This document shows positions 1 through 9,768 of a stretch of DNA of 64,000 nt, piece by piece. A program made the position numbers and the translations under genes. Source of the stretch: Bacillus sp. 491mf (lineage in GTDB: Bacteria; Bacillota; Bacilli; Bacillales; Bacillaceae_G); NCBI RefSeq assembly GCF_900112415.1, contig NZ_FOLV01000009.1:62001-126000 (forward strand), in the 5' to 3' direction. The stretch's first letter is position 1. The number at the start of each line of letters is the position of its first letter. A model generated the notes under the pieces. The model was given only the letters and a program-made list of their open reading frames with translations, was not told the DNA's origin and searched no databases.

Positions 1-716
1 CGATTATTGCGGTTAGTTTGATAAGAGATTCAGGATCAACGGTTTCTAGGGAATCAAAAAAGGAAAAGTTTAGTTTTTCAAAAATTATCCCTAGTCCGCG
101 AAAATATCCTGCATTTGCATATACTTGGTTAGCTAGATTTCTTGTCTTATTCGTTGGTGCTACAGGTTCCTTCGGGACATTGTTCCTGTCACAACGTTTT
201 CATTTTTCCGCAGCAGAGTTAGGAGGTAAAGTGGCGTTGTTAACGGCAATTGGTACAATCATCACTTTTTTATTTAGTATCATCGGAGGTTTCTTATCTG
301 ACTATTTGAAGCGTCAGAAACCATTTGTTATTGGTGCTGGTATTTTAATAGGATTGGCTTTGATTTTACAAGGATTTACTTCGAATTTTACAATCTATTT
401 AATTTTAGCGGTTATTTCAGCTATTGGCTCGGGTATCTTTTATGCAGTAGATATGGCTCTTCTTACACGTGTCCTTCCAAACCCGGAAGACGCTGCGAAG
501 GATCTGGGTATATTAAATATTGCAAACGCTTTACCACAAACAATTGTTCCGGCAATTATGCCATTTTTACTTGGACTTGGCGGGTATGAGTTAGCGTTTT
601 CAGTGATTGGCATTTTGAGTATCTTAGGAGCTATTGCGGTACTTAAAGTTCCAGAAATGTCATCCGAAAAAAAAGGATCGAGTGATTTAAACGATCAAAC
701 TCTTGAGTTTATTTAA
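1..716 (+). CDS. MFS transporter, C-terminal part (5' end outside window)
   Basis: The reading frame is open to the left edge of the window, so the gene starts upstream; the first in-frame TTG at 18 is not a convincing start. The 230 or so visible residues form six or so hydrophobic segments with a cytoplasmic loop containing a DYLKRQKP motif, typical of the second half of a major facilitator superfamily permease. A glycosidase gene follows after about 100 bp on the same strand, which suggests uptake of a glycoside or oligosaccharide, but the substrate is inference. Confidence 0.8.
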   Translation, partial: IIAVSLIRDSGSTVSRESKKEKFSFSKIIPSPRKYPAFAYTWLARFLVLFVGATGSFGTLFLSQRFHFSAAELGGKVALLTAIGTIITFLFSIIGGFLSDYLKRQKPFVIGAGILIGLALILQGFTSNFTIYLILAVISAIGSGIFYAVDMALLTRVLPNPEDAAKDLGILNIANALPQTIVPAIMPFLLGLGGYELAFSVIGILSILGAIAVLKVPEMSSEKKGSSDLNDQTLEFI

Positions 717-813
717 TATAAAGGTTAGTTATTTTATTCTTTTCATTTTGCCGCTTCATAAATCGGAGCGGGTCTATTTCATAGGATATTTACCTGAGAA
801 GGAGTGTAGAAAA

Positions 814-3339
814 ATGCTTGGGACTTGGAATACCGTAGTACAAACCCCATTTACGAATATGCAATTTGTTTTTGCAGTTGATAAAAAGGATACGTATACT
901 TCTACTGTTAAAGAGCCTGCTCAATTAAATATGCAAATTGAATCAGTAACTGTGGAAGGGGAACAGCTTCATGCGCAAGGGAAATGCGTACTTCTTTCAG
1001 AAGAACCTGTGGAGATCAATCTTACTTTTACCAAAGACACGTTTAATGGTTCGATAACTCTTCATCCCTTTGGGAATCTTCCAGTTGAGGGGCAAAAGGG
1101 AGAGGGAATCTCTTTAACACATGCACTAATGAACGAAGTTGAAAAATATAGAAAGCCTGAACTGGTTGTTGACAGAACAGAGCAAGAAATTCAAATCGAA
1201 GTGGACAAGATTGTAAGTAAAATGACGATTATAGAAAAAATTGGTCAAATGAGCCAGTGTTTGGCATCTAATTTTTCATTTGGAGGAGATGTTGAGTCTG
1301 AGCCTGCTGAGAAGATAGTAGCCGAGGGCAAAGCTGGGTCGATTTTAGGTGCATTTGATATTAATCGAGTTTTTGAATTACAAAAAATTGCTATTCAAAA
1401 ATCAAGATTAGGGATTCCATTACTTTTTAACGCTGATATAATCCATGGTCATCAAACCGTTTTTCCTGTCCCGCTTGCTTGGTCCTGTAGCTGGGATATG
1501 GAAGGAATAAAAAGGGCATGTGCGATTGCTGCAAAGGAAGCTTCCGCTTCAGGTATTACCTACAATCATGGACCAATGGTCGATGTGACAAGAGATGCTA
1601 GGTGGGGAAGGGTCGTTGAAGGTGCAGGCGAAGATCCATATTTAGCATCATTAATTGCAAAAGCCCAGGTAGAGGGATTTCAAGGGGATAACCTACTTAG
1701 CGAAGAGACCATCATGGCATGCTTAAAACATTTTATTGCCTATGGCGCTGCAGAAGGTGGTAGGGACTATAACACAGTAGACATTTCAGAGGGAACATTA
1801 AGAAATGTCTATCTCCCTCCTTTTAAAGCAGGACTGGAGGCGGGTGCCGGTTCAGTCATGAACTCTTTCAATGTATATCAGGGAATCCCAGTCGCGGGAA
1901 ATAAAGAGTTATTAAAAGATCTGTTAAGGGATGAACTTGGTTTTAATGGTATATTGATTTCGGACTATGGAGCTATTGATGAAATTATGATTCATGGAGT
2001 TTCAAAAGATCAAAAAAATGCCGCTAAAATGGCTGTGGACGCGTCGATGGATATTGAAATGGTTACGACTGCCTATTTAAATCATTTACCAGCACTCCTT
2101 AAGGAAGGAAGAATACGTGAGAGTCAATTAGATGAAGCTGTTAAAAGAATTCTTACCTATAAGTTTAAAATTGGAATCATGGACGACCCTTTCCGCTACA
2201 TTAGACCAGACAAAGAAGAAGAATATCATTTCTGTCAGGACCATCTGAAAGAGAGCAGGGAACTTGCTAAAAAATCTATTGTACTTCTAAAGAATAATGG
2301 TGTTCTTCCTTTAAATAAACAAAACGATAAGATTGCGGTTATCGGACCGTTTGCAAACAGCAAAGATTTATTGGGTCCTTGGCAATTTTCAAGATACGGT
2401 CAACAAACCGTTACGTTGATGGAAGGTATACAAGAAAAGGTTTATAATAAGGACAACATTTTGTATGCGGAAGGCTGCAAAGTTAATGATGAAATTGATG
2501 GTGGCTTTGAGGAAGCCCTTCACCAAGCAAAAAAAGCCAAGATGGTGATACTTGCTTTAGGTGAAAGCAGTGATATGTCAGGTGAGGCAGCTTCGAGAAT
2601 GGAGATTGAACTTCCTGAGGTTCAAAGAAGATTAGTAGAAGAAATCATCAAATTGGGCAAGCCCACTGTCCTTGTTTTAACAAATGGACGTCCTTTAGTT
2701 CTTGAGTGGTTTGAGAAGAATGTAGATGCTATCGTTGAAACATGGTTTTTAGGCTCTGAAGCCGGTCATGCCATTTCCGATGTACTATTTGGAGATTATA
2801 ACCCTTCTGGAAAGCTTACTATGAGTTTTCCATACAAAACTGGACAGGTCCCTGTTTATTACAACCACTTTAGAACCGGAAGACCATTAACGGACAAAAA
2901 CCAAACTGAGAAGTTTATATCAAAGTATCTTGATGGTCCGAACGAACCACTTTATCCATTCGGTTATGGTTTAAGCTATACTTCCTTTACGTATTCTGAA
3001 ATTGAACTGGATAAAAATCAAATGACCTTTGGTGATGAGATCCAGGCAAGCGTCATAGTAATGAATAATGGAAACATGTCCGGTGAGGAAATTGTTCAGC
3101 TTTATGTTCAGGATTTATACGGAAGTGTTGTCAGGCCCGTTAAAGAATTAAAAGGTTTTAAAAAGGTATACTTGAATTCTGGGGAGTCGACAAGAGTAAC
3201 CTTCACCATCACAGAAGAGGATTTGAAATATTATACTAGTCACTTAAACTATAAAGCAGAGGAAGGGGAGTTTAAACTTTATATTGGTACTAACGCGAAG
3301 GAATTGAAAGAGGTAGCCTTTGAACTATTGGAGATATAA
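814..3339 (+). CDS. Glycoside hydrolase family 3, beta-glucosidase type
   Basis: An 841-aa protein, probably cytoplasmic because no signal peptide is visible. After an N-terminal extension of about 110 residues comes the GH3 TIM-barrel; the SDYGAID segment carries the expected catalytic nucleophile Asp384 (family knowledge). The second GH3 domain follows, with a KNNGVLPL stretch, and then a C-terminal fibronectin type III-like domain (VYNHFRTGR to the end). This is the usual layout of bacterial beta-glucosidases and xylosidases; exact specificity cannot be read. The ATG at 814 is chosen because GAAGGAG lies about 9 bases upstream; the frame is open further upstream but without a ribosome site. 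It likely forms an operon with the preceding MFS gene. Confidence 0.9.
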   Translation: MLGTWNTVVQTPFTNMQFVFAVDKKDTYTSTVKEPAQLNMQIESVTVEGEQLHAQGKCVLLSEEPVEINLTFTKDTFNGSITLHPFGNLPVEGQKGEGISLTHALMNEVEKYRKPELVVDRTEQEIQIEVDKIVSKMTIIEKIGQMSQCLASNFSFGGDVESEPAEKIVAEGKAGSILGAFDINRVFELQKIAIQKSRLGIPLLFNADIIHGHQTVFPVPLAWSCSWDMEGIKRACAIAAKEASASGITYNHGPMVDVTRDARWGRVVEGAGEDPYLASLIAKAQVEGFQGDNLLSEETIMACLKHFIAYGAAEGGRDYNTVDISEGTLRNVYLPPFKAGLEAGAGSVMNSFNVYQGIPVAGNKELLKDLLRDELGFNGILISDYGAIDEIMIHGVSKDQKNAAKMAVDASMDIEMVTTAYLNHLPALLKEGRIRESQLDEAVKRILTYKFKIGIMDDPFRYIRPDKEEEYHFCQDHLKESRELAKKSIVLLKNNGVLPLNKQNDKIAVIGPFANSKDLLGPWQFSRYGQQTVTLMEGIQEKVYNKDNILYAEGCKVNDEIDGGFEEALHQAKKAKMVILALGESSDMSGEAASRMEIELPEVQRRLVEEIIKLGKPTVLVLTNGRPLVLEWFEKNVDAIVETWFLGSEAGHAISDVLFGDYNPSGKLTMSFPYKTGQVPVYYNHFRTGRPLTDKNQTEKFISKYLDGPNEPLYPFGYGLSYTSFTYSEIELDKNQMTFGDEIQASVIVMNNGNMSGEEIVQLYVQDLYGSVVRPVKELKGFKKVYLNSGESTRVTFTITEEDLKYYTSHLNYKAEEGEFKLYIGTNAKELKEVAFELLEI

Positions 3340-3366
3340 TAATGGGCTATCTGTTTAATTAAAAAA

Positions 3367-3580
3367 ATGTTTTAGACTATTAAAAGAAAGTATTAGACTG
3401 GAGGGAAGTGTTTTTACAGGTTCCCGTTGCAAGAATACAATTCCTAGTCTAATACTTCTTTTGTTTTTTATATAGCTAAAGGTGAGTATGACGGTACTCA
3501 ATCTAAAACTATTATTGTATAGATTACCGGCCTTTAGGCGATGCAAAGCTGTTGTAGTAATAGTGTTGAGTCTAATACAT
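3367..3580. repeat. Cluster of 12-bp half-sites arranged as nested inverted repeats
   Basis: Four near-identical 12-mers ending in TTAGACT occur upstream of the MMPL exporter gene. Two read forward (ATGTTTTAGACT at 3367-3378, AAGTATTAGACT at 3388-3399). Two read in reverse (AGTCTAATACTT at 3446-3457, AGTCTAATACAT at 3569-3580). A weaker reverse copy sits at 3500-3511. The inner and outer pairs form nested inverted repeats. This could be a multi-operator control region or a folded leader RNA; the region otherwise holds no gene. Confidence 0.6.
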
Positions 3581-3639
3581 TTTTTAAAACGAACAAAAAT
3601 TCTTCTTACATACACAAATCAATCACTAGGAGGTTTCTA

Positions 3640-6600
3640 ATGAGAAGGATATTAAAATGGCGTTGGGTAATATTTGCTATATGGATTGTCTCTGCCGTTT
3701 TACTTACCGTTTTTCAACCGGATGTGAATGAAATCCTTAGAAAAAGGGGACAAGGAAATTTAAGTGCTGACAATCCTTCCAAAATAGGGAGTTCTATCTT
3801 AAACAAGATGAGTACAGTTAAGGGGAATAGCGACCTGATTGTCTTCTACGACAAGGATAAATTGTCGGATGACGACATGAGTCAGATTCAAACAGGAATA
3901 ACAGCGATTCAAACGAGTAAGAAGGAGCTTGGAGTAGGTGATATCATTGATCCTTTTAGTATGCCGGATGCAAAAAGTTCCCTTATCTCAAAAGATGGAA
4001 CTACTTTATTAGTTTCTTTCAAACTTGATGTAAAGGGACGGAATATTGATGTCATTAAAAAAGAATTTAATAAAAAGTTAAAAGATGTAAAAGTCACTTA
4101 TTACCTCTCAGGAGAAGACTTTATCAATGATGATTATGCAAAATTATCAATCGCAGGGGTCGACAAAAGCGGCGCTTTAACTATTATATTCATCTTAGTG
4201 GTTCTAATCATCATGTTCCGTTCGATTGTTACACCATTGGTTTCATTGCTGGCAGTTGGTTTATCCTACCTATGTTCCATGGGGATTACTGGGCAGCTTA
4301 TTGAAAAGCTTCATTTTCCTGTTACAAGCCTTACACAACTGCTGCTTATTTTAATATTATTCGGTGTTGGCACCGATTATAATATCTTGCTTTTTAACAG
4401 ATTTAAGGAAGAAAGGAGCCATGGTCATTCTATAGATGATGCGATCGTTATTACCTACAAAACAGCGGGTAAAACGATATTTTACAGCATCCTTACAGTA
4501 TTTATCGCATTTGTGAGCCTCGGCTTCGCAAAATTTGATATATACCAATCAGGAACAGTTGTTGCAATTGGTATAACAATCTTCCTTCTACAAATTTTAA
4601 CGTTTACTCCTATTTTAATGAAAACGCTGGGCAATAAATTGTTTTGGCCATCAAAAAGTTCGTCAGGACACAAGGAGAACAAATTATGGGCTAAGGTGAC
4701 TTCGGTTTCTGTTAAGTATCCTGTACTTTCAACGTTAGTCATACTGGCATTTACGGTTCCTGCAATTTATTTTAATACACAAAAACTCACCTTTGACACG
4801 CTAAAGGAATTAGGGGATTCGTCTCCAGCTTCAAAGGGCTTTAATATTGTAGCGGAGCATTTCGACAAAGGACAGGCAATGCCAACAACAGTTGCAATTG
4901 AAAGCAACAAAGTAATGAATAATAATGAGTCCTTGTCGGTTATAGACAAACTTACGGAAGAAATAAATGACATTGAAGGCGTCAAAAAAGTTTCAAGTGT
5001 AACACAACCGGCTGCTGAGCAAATCAATGATTTTTATATCAGCAATCAAACAGAGGCTGTTACCAAAGGTATGGATGCAACAAAGGATGGCACAATCAAG
5101 ATTCGTGATGGTTTGAATAACATTAGCAGCAATTTAACATCACCTGACTTTTCTAGTGTCAATGATCTCATTAAAGGCACAGGTGATATAGAGGTTGGAC
5201 TAGGCAGTATCACAGGTGGTTTGAATCAAGTTGATATCGGAATGGAGCAGGGGGTAGAGGGTGCAGCAGGTATCAGTGATGGCATTGGAAAGATTAAGAC
5301 AGGACTTAGTACAATCAGCAGTAAAACTACCGAAGTCTCAAACGGCATGTCCGAGCTTCAAGGTGGATACTCACAACTAAGAGACGGTTATAAGAACATA
5401 GAGAAGCAGCTTCCAGTAATACAGCAGGGACTTGGAGGCATGAATCAGTTAATCGGAGCATTAGGCCAAAAGTATCCGGAACAATTAGCCTCCGATGAGC
5501 AATATCTGCAACTCAAACAAACAGGTTCCTCCCTTACATCTGGATTAGCCCAGTTAAGTGGTGGTATTGCGGAATTAGGTAAAAACTATGACATCTTGAA
5601 TGCAAACTTCCTAACAGCAAATGAAGGATTAAAACAGCTTGATGAAGCTCAAACGAAAATGATAAGTGGATTAGATGAGCTTCAGAAGGGTGCAGCAGCA
5701 CTTTCAGATGGTTTGAAGAAAGGAAGCGCTGGCCAGAAATCAATCATTACAAACATGGCACAAATGAAATCAGGAGTAGGAAAAATAAAGGATGGCCAGC
5801 AGCAGTTACATGACGGTTTGTCAAAGCTTTCTGGTGGAATGGACCAGCTAAAAGATGGGATCAATAAAAGTAGTAATGGACTTGATGATATAGCAGATGG
5901 TCTAGGAAAGACGAACACTTATCTGATGCAATTAACAGGTTCCCAAACTTTCTTTATTCCGAAAGACGCTTTAAACAACAGCGATTTTAAGAAAGCGATG
6001 GACAACTACATGTCTTCTGACAGAAAGCTTACTAAAATGACGGTTGTTTTAAAGGCCGATCCTTATTCCGAAGATGCTCTGAAAACAGTCAAGAAAATAA
6101 ATGATACAGTATCAAACGGACTAAAGGGAACTGCTCTTTCTGATGCTAAATTTGGCACCGCGGGTCCAAGCTCTAGTTCCAATGATATGAATAAGGTACT
6201 AGAGAATGATTTAAATCGAACGAAAATCATCATTCTTGTAAGTGTATTTCTCGTGCTTGTTCTCATCATCAGAAACATTTGGATTCCAATTTATATAGTT
6301 GGATCAATAATAGGAGCTTATAACATCGGAATGATTGCAACAAATTTTGTTGTGTATGATGTGCTGAAATTAGATGGAATTACTTCCTTTGCACCTTTCT
6401 TCTCCTTTATAATTATTGTCGCAATGGGAGTTGACTATAGTATCTTTCTAATGATGCGTTTTAAGGAACATCCTGATCTTTCTCCTAAGGAAGCAATTGT
6501 TCAAGCCTCCAAGCATATTGGCGGAGTAGTAATGTCTGCTGGAATCATACTTGCTGGTACCTTTGCTACACTAATACCATCAGGAATGTCTATTTTAATT

Positions 6601-6753
6601 GAAATGGCAACTGCAGTGATAGTAGGTATTGCGGCGTTGTGCATGGTGTTTCTGCCAATATTCGTACCTGCACTGATAGCACTTCCTGAGTTCATATCCA
6701 AACGTTTTACAAAAGAGAATAAAGAATCCTTACCAATTGGAAAGATCTTGTAA
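3640..6753 (+). CDS. MMPL/RND-family membrane exporter
   Basis: A 1037-aa inner-membrane protein with an RND duplication. Each half has a large extracytoplasmic domain followed by a block of membrane helices. The conserved Asp of the proton path is visible in GVGTDYNILLFNRF in the first half and AMGVDYSIFLMMRF in the second half. Between the halves lies a long, Gly/Ser/Asn-rich helical stretch of repeated heptad-like units (about residues 480-770) of the kind seen in YdgH-type Bacillus proteins. The ATG at 3640 follows AGGAGG by 6 bases. Members export lipids, peptides or drugs; the substrate here is unknown. A nested inverted-repeat region precedes it and may be its operator. Confidence 0.9.
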   Translation: MRRILKWRWVIFAIWIVSAVLLTVFQPDVNEILRKRGQGNLSADNPSKIGSSILNKMSTVKGNSDLIVFYDKDKLSDDDMSQIQTGITAIQTSKKELGVGDIIDPFSMPDAKSSLISKDGTTLLVSFKLDVKGRNIDVIKKEFNKKLKDVKVTYYLSGEDFINDDYAKLSIAGVDKSGALTIIFILVVLIIMFRSIVTPLVSLLAVGLSYLCSMGITGQLIEKLHFPVTSLTQLLLILILFGVGTDYNILLFNRFKEERSHGHSIDDAIVITYKTAGKTIFYSILTVFIAFVSLGFAKFDIYQSGTVVAIGITIFLLQILTFTPILMKTLGNKLFWPSKSSSGHKENKLWAKVTSVSVKYPVLSTLVILAFTVPAIYFNTQKLTFDTLKELGDSSPASKGFNIVAEHFDKGQAMPTTVAIESNKVMNNNESLSVIDKLTEEINDIEGVKKVSSVTQPAAEQINDFYISNQTEAVTKGMDATKDGTIKIRDGLNNISSNLTSPDFSSVNDLIKGTGDIEVGLGSITGGLNQVDIGMEQGVEGAAGISDGIGKIKTGLSTISSKTTEVSNGMSELQGGYSQLRDGYKNIEKQLPVIQQGLGGMNQLIGALGQKYPEQLASDEQYLQLKQTGSSLTSGLAQLSGGIAELGKNYDILNANFLTANEGLKQLDEAQTKMISGLDELQKGAAALSDGLKKGSAGQKSIITNMAQMKSGVGKIKDGQQQLHDGLSKLSGGMDQLKDGINKSSNGLDDIADGLGKTNTYLMQLTGSQTFFIPKDALNNSDFKKAMDNYMSSDRKLTKMTVVLKADPYSEDALKTVKKINDTVSNGLKGTALSDAKFGTAGPSSSSNDMNKVLENDLNRTKIIILVSVFLVLVLIIRNIWIPIYIVGSIIGAYNIGMIATNFVVYDVLKLDGITSFAPFFSFIIIVAMGVDYSIFLMMRFKEHPDLSPKEAIVQASKHIGGVVMSAGIILAGTFATLIPSGMSILIEMATAVIVGIAALCMVFLPIFVPALIALPEFISKRFTKENKESLPIGKIL

Positions 6754-6865
6754 CATATACACAGTAAAATGACGATAAGGTGGAAATAAAAGGAACAGAT
6801 GAAGTGCCAGTGCAGAAGCAGTTCTTCAAGTATGTTCATTTTCCAAAGTGACAAGAGTATCCATA

Positions 6866-6894
6866 GGGGGTAACTTTAAAAGTTGCCCTCTTTT
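6866..6894 (+). terminator. Probable intrinsic terminator after the MMPL gene
   Basis: GGGTAACT and AGTTGCCC arms (one G-U pair) around a short A-rich loop are followed by TCTTTTC. It lies about 110 bases downstream of the MMPL stop codon. Confidence 0.6.
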
Positions 6895-7130
6895 CAAAAA
6901 AAGAGTTTGAAAGTATTCAAGAAACAATGCAATTTTCCAATCGAATTACGGGTAACCTTTCCTATTTTTGTTAAAATTGATGTAAATGGTCAAAACGTAG
7001 ACCTTCTATTTATATTTCTTAGGGATTATATCAAAAAAGAAAATTGTACGTTAATGTGTTGTATAATAAAAGTATGGCTATTCTGATATTTATATAGTGT
7101 AAAAATAGGAAGGTGAAAGAGGAGATTAAA
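6895..7130. other. Intergenic region, no supported gene
   Basis: I see no ORF with a ribosome site here. A TATAAT hexamer near 7060 could be the -10 of the following small gene, but no good -35 lies at 17 bases. Confidence 0.4.
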
Positions 7131-7304
7131 GTGGCATTGATAGTTCCGAAATGCATCTACTGTAAGGAAGATATTAACAAGGATGAACAAGCATTAGTAA
7201 TCGTACCATATCCTAAGAAAAAAGGATTTACAGAAATTAAAGCCTATTTAAATTTAGAGGGGAAATTTATTTGCGAGAACTGTAAAAACAAACTTAATAT
7301 ATAA
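7131..7304 (+). CDS. Small CxxC-CxxC protein (putative zinc-binding)
   Basis: A 57-aa protein with two CxxC pairs, CIYC near residue 8 and CENC near residue 50, spaced as in a zinc ribbon or knuckle. The middle is basic and hydrophobic (YPKKKGF). The GTG at 7131 is chosen because AGAGGAG ends about 6 bases upstream; a GTG six codons earlier has no site. I do not recognise a function. Related short proteins in the B. cereus group are, as I recall, annotated only as hypothetical or under misleading names. A strong terminator follows directly. Confidence 0.7.
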   Translation: MALIVPKCIYCKEDINKDEQALVIVPYPKKKGFTEIKAYLNLEGKFICENCKNKLNI

Positions 7305-7380
7305 TCAGGGCTGTTTTTAATGATTTTCTTATTGAAACTATTAATCTTTTTTATAAAAAGTTCATGTATAAAAAATAACC

Positions 7381-7428
7381 ACTCTCTATTTTTTTCAATC
7401 TTTGCTCAAAAAATAGAGGGGTTTTTTA
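7381..7428 (+). terminator. Intrinsic terminator
   Basis: CTCTATTTTTT and AAAAAATAGAG arms are separated by about 12 bases and followed by GGGTTTTTT. Confidence 0.85.
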
Positions 7429-7654
7429 TGATGGAATCAATGTTATAAACTACTTTTTAATCAAACTTTATTCAAAACCAACAGCTTCGCAATCTTCATC
7501 ATTTGTTTTAATTACTAAAACTGGGGGGTCTTGATACATCGTTATAATCTCTTAAATGAATTTACAGATCCCTAAAGTATAACTTTCTTTTAAACGATAC
7601 GACTTTATTCCAAAGCTATACATATTAGTTTAAACAAATCTTATTATGTTTCGC
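7429..7654. other. Intergenic region, nothing clearly supported
   Basis: On the minus strand a 23-codon ORF at about 7468-7539 ends in an acidic tail (NDEDCEAVGFE) but lacks a ribosome site. It may be a remnant of a lost gene. No other structure is seen. Confidence 0.3.
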
Positions 7655-7975
7655 TCAGAACAATAATGGCAATACATGAATTATGGGTTCCTCATAAGGA
7701 TGAATACTATTGATAATACTTAACACTTCTTCAATTTTCTCATACAAACATCTAAATTCCATTTTATATTCCGTGCCAAAGCATATTTCACCTGTATTAC
7801 CACTAAAAGGTTTCGCTCCTTCTAGCGGCCTCCAAGATCCTTTAACAAGTGAGTAAGAAAGAACATGATCATACTTACCTACCGCTAAAATGCCCACTTC
7901 GTTTAGTTTATTTCTCAATGTTTCTATGTATCCTTCTGGTAATAACACCTCAATTTTTACAAATGTAATTTCCAT
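7655..7975 (-). CDS. YqfO/NIF3 C-terminal-domain-like protein (PII/CutA-like fold)
   Basis: A 106-aa soluble protein. The pattern EITFVKIEVLLPEG ... LNEVGILAVGKYDHVLSYSLV ... PFSGNTGE ... EYKMEFRC ... IHPYEEPIIHVLPL matches the stand-alone version of the insertion domain of NIF3/YqfO proteins, which has a CutA/PII-like trimeric fold; the HPYEEP motif is characteristic. Role unknown. The start at 7975 is fixed by AAGGAG 8 bases upstream; the longer frame to 8080 overlaps the upstream gene and has no ribosome site. It follows the DUF5391-like gene by 44 bp on the same strand and may be co-transcribed. Confidence 0.75.
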   Translation of the reverse strand: MEITFVKIEVLLPEGYIETLRNKLNEVGILAVGKYDHVLSYSLVKGSWRPLEGAKPFSGNTGEICFGTEYKMEFRCLYEKIEEVLSIINSIHPYEEPIIHVLPLLF

Positions 7976-8019
7976 TTTTTGCTCCTTAAGGTAGATATTA
8001 TCGTAAATAACTAGTGATA

Positions 8020-8430
8020 TTAGATAATGCGTTTTTGCTGATTTAGCTTTGAGGGGGAATGAAAAGCCATGAAATACCACAGAATATTAGCGATTAATGT
8101 AGCAATGCAAAGTACTAGTAAAATAGGGGATTTACCCATCGTTAAAATAACCACGAGTATTGTCAAGATTGTGAGAATCCCAAATCCACAAAAGACGGCC
8201 ATGACGATTTTCATTACATTTACTCCTACCATATACAAAATTAAAGGCAGAATATAAAATACAAGAATCATACCTATACTTGCCCACATACCGTAAGTAC
8301 CAAATTTATTGGCTTTAGGCCCAGAATCAGTAAGTGGAGAAAGTGAACCTGCGACTATTAAAGAGCAAAAGAGTAACGCGGAAACTAACGTCATGAAAAT
8401 AACACGAAATTTGTTTGTGTCTTTTGTCAT
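8020..8430 (-). CDS. DUF5391-like four-helix membrane protein
   Basis: A 136-aa integral membrane protein with four hydrophobic segments (roughly residues 8-28, 45-70, 74-98 and 102-122) and a basic C-terminus. It resembles small Bacillus membrane proteins of the DUF5391 group; function unknown. The start is uncertain: AAAGGA lies 12 bases before the ATG at 8430 and directly abuts an alternative ATG at 8442, while a TTG at 8451 is also in frame. It is the first gene of a likely two-gene minus-strand unit. Confidence 0.7.
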   Translation of the reverse strand: MTKDTNKFRVIFMTLVSALLFCSLIVAGSLSPLTDSGPKANKFGTYGMWASIGMILVFYILPLILYMVGVNVMKIVMAVFCGFGILTILTILVVILTMGKSPILLVLCIATLIANILWYFMAFHSPSKLNQQKRII

Positions 8431-8540
8431 AATCTGTTTCATTCCTTTCAAAGTAATTTATTCCCTATTCACATTATAACAAATATATGAACAAAAGGTT
8501 ATATTTGGAATTTTATAGAGTGACTTAACGTATACGAAGG

Positions 8541-8577
8541 TGAAAACAGAGTATGTAAAAACGTTACATACTCTGTT
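8541..8577 (-). terminator. Intrinsic terminator of the MFS gene
   Basis: The GAGTATGTAA / TTACATACTC stem overlaps the stop codon of the MFS gene. On the minus strand it is followed by a TTTTC run. Confidence 0.7.
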
Positions 8578-9751
8578 TTATATGCAATAGATTTTCATCC
8601 ATTTTAACAGCTCGATTTAAAAAATGAAGAAGTGAAAATCCAACAACGCCTAAAAGGCCAAAAATAATCCAAGGGAAACTCATATTTTGCCAATATTTCG
8701 TAAAGAAAGTTCCTGTATAGTTGCCAATCGTAAATCCAAGGGCAAGTGATAGTTGGAAAAAACCAAAATAGGTTGCTGTGTATTGTTCGTTGCTAAAGTT
8801 TGCAACAGCGATATCGGCATTCGGTAATACAAGTGTTTCTCCGATTGTAAATAAAACGACACACATTAGTAGCCAATTTGGATGAAAAGAAAACGGGATG
8901 AGAAGAAAAGAGATCCCCATTAGTAATACACCATACTTTACAAGAGAAAGAGCATGATATTTTTTGAAGAGATATTTAAATGTGATCATAAATAAAAAAC
9001 CTGTAATGGCGTTTATTGTAATGACGAGTCCTACTAATTTTTGATCGTGGCTTATATTATTCATATGAAGAGGTAATGCAACCGTAAGTTGTGTAAACAT
9101 CGAATAAAAAAACACCATGATCAGTGAAAAGGATAAAAAGGATTTGTTTTGTCCAGCTGCTTTTATTCCTGTTAAAAGTTGTGTTTCATGCACTGTAACA
9201 TGAAAGCGAGATCTAAGAAGAAAGAATAGGAATGCTAGAACTAACATGAGTGATCCGGTAAATATAAAAGGGTACATAGGATTCCACTTAAGCAATATAC
9301 TCCCTACGATCGGTCCAATAATTGCTCCGCCGTTTAGAAAGAGGTTTAAGTATGTAAAGGTATCTTTTCTAATATGGGCTGGTTGGGAACCAAAGACAGC
9401 GCGTGCAGAAGGTTCATAGAAAGCCGTTCCAAATCCAATGAATATTGTTGCAATCATAATGGGATGGAATCCAGAAAATATGCCTAAAGAAAGAAAACCG
9501 ATCCCTCTTAAAATCATTCCGATTATCATCATTGTAATATAGCCAATCCGATCTGCAAGTATTCCAGTACATAGTGGGAATATTCGAGAGGTAATCGTAA
9601 GGGCTGTTAAAATTGTACCAACTTGCATAGCGGAAAAATGTAAAGAATTAGATAAATAGATAGCAAGAAAAGCCATCACAGCAAAATGACCGAGCGTCAT
9701 GAAAAAAGAAGAAAATAATACAAAACGAATAGGTAATGAAAAAGATCTCAA
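8564..9751 (-). CDS. MFS drug-efflux-type transporter
   Basis: A 395-aa protein with about twelve membrane helices and the DHA1-type motif between helices 2 and 3 (CTGILADRIGYI). It is probably a proton-driven exporter. The TTG at 9751 is preferred because GGAG ends 8 bases upstream; the in-frame GTG at 9760 lies inside that ribosome site. The gene is divergent from a CGNR zinc-finger gene, and a perfect 8-bp inverted repeat lies between them. This arrangement suggests local regulation of efflux, which is inference. Confidence 0.88.
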   Translation of the reverse strand: MRSFSLPIRFVLFSSFFMTLGHFAVMAFLAIYLSNSLHFSAMQVGTILTALTITSRIFPLCTGILADRIGYITMMIIGMILRGIGFLSLGIFSGFHPIMIATIFIGFGTAFYEPSARAVFGSQPAHIRKDTFTYLNLFLNGGAIIGPIVGSILLKWNPMYPFIFTGSLMLVLAFLFFLLRSRFHVTVHETQLLTGIKAAGQNKSFLSFSLIMVFFYSMFTQLTVALPLHMNNISHDQKLVGLVITINAITGFLFMITFKYLFKKYHALSLVKYGVLLMGISFLLIPFSFHPNWLLMCVVLFTIGETLVLPNADIAVANFSNEQYTATYFGFFQLSLALGFTIGNYTGTFFTKYWQNMSFPWIIFGLLGVVGFSLLHFLNRAVKMDENLLHIKQSM

Positions 9752-9768
9752 AGTATTCACTCCTTTTT

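Noticed and set aside
4777-6150. Tandem repeat inside the MMPL gene
   Set aside because: The periodic pattern is the protein-level helical repeat usual for this family, not a DNA repeat.
6780-6851. 23-codon ORF (GTG) after the MMPL gene
   Set aside because: Short, weak site, no resemblance to anything; may be a remnant but cannot be supported.
6883-7086. 67-codon plus-strand ORF
   Set aside because: It starts on a TTG inside the terminator after the MMPL gene, has no ribosome site and low-complexity content.
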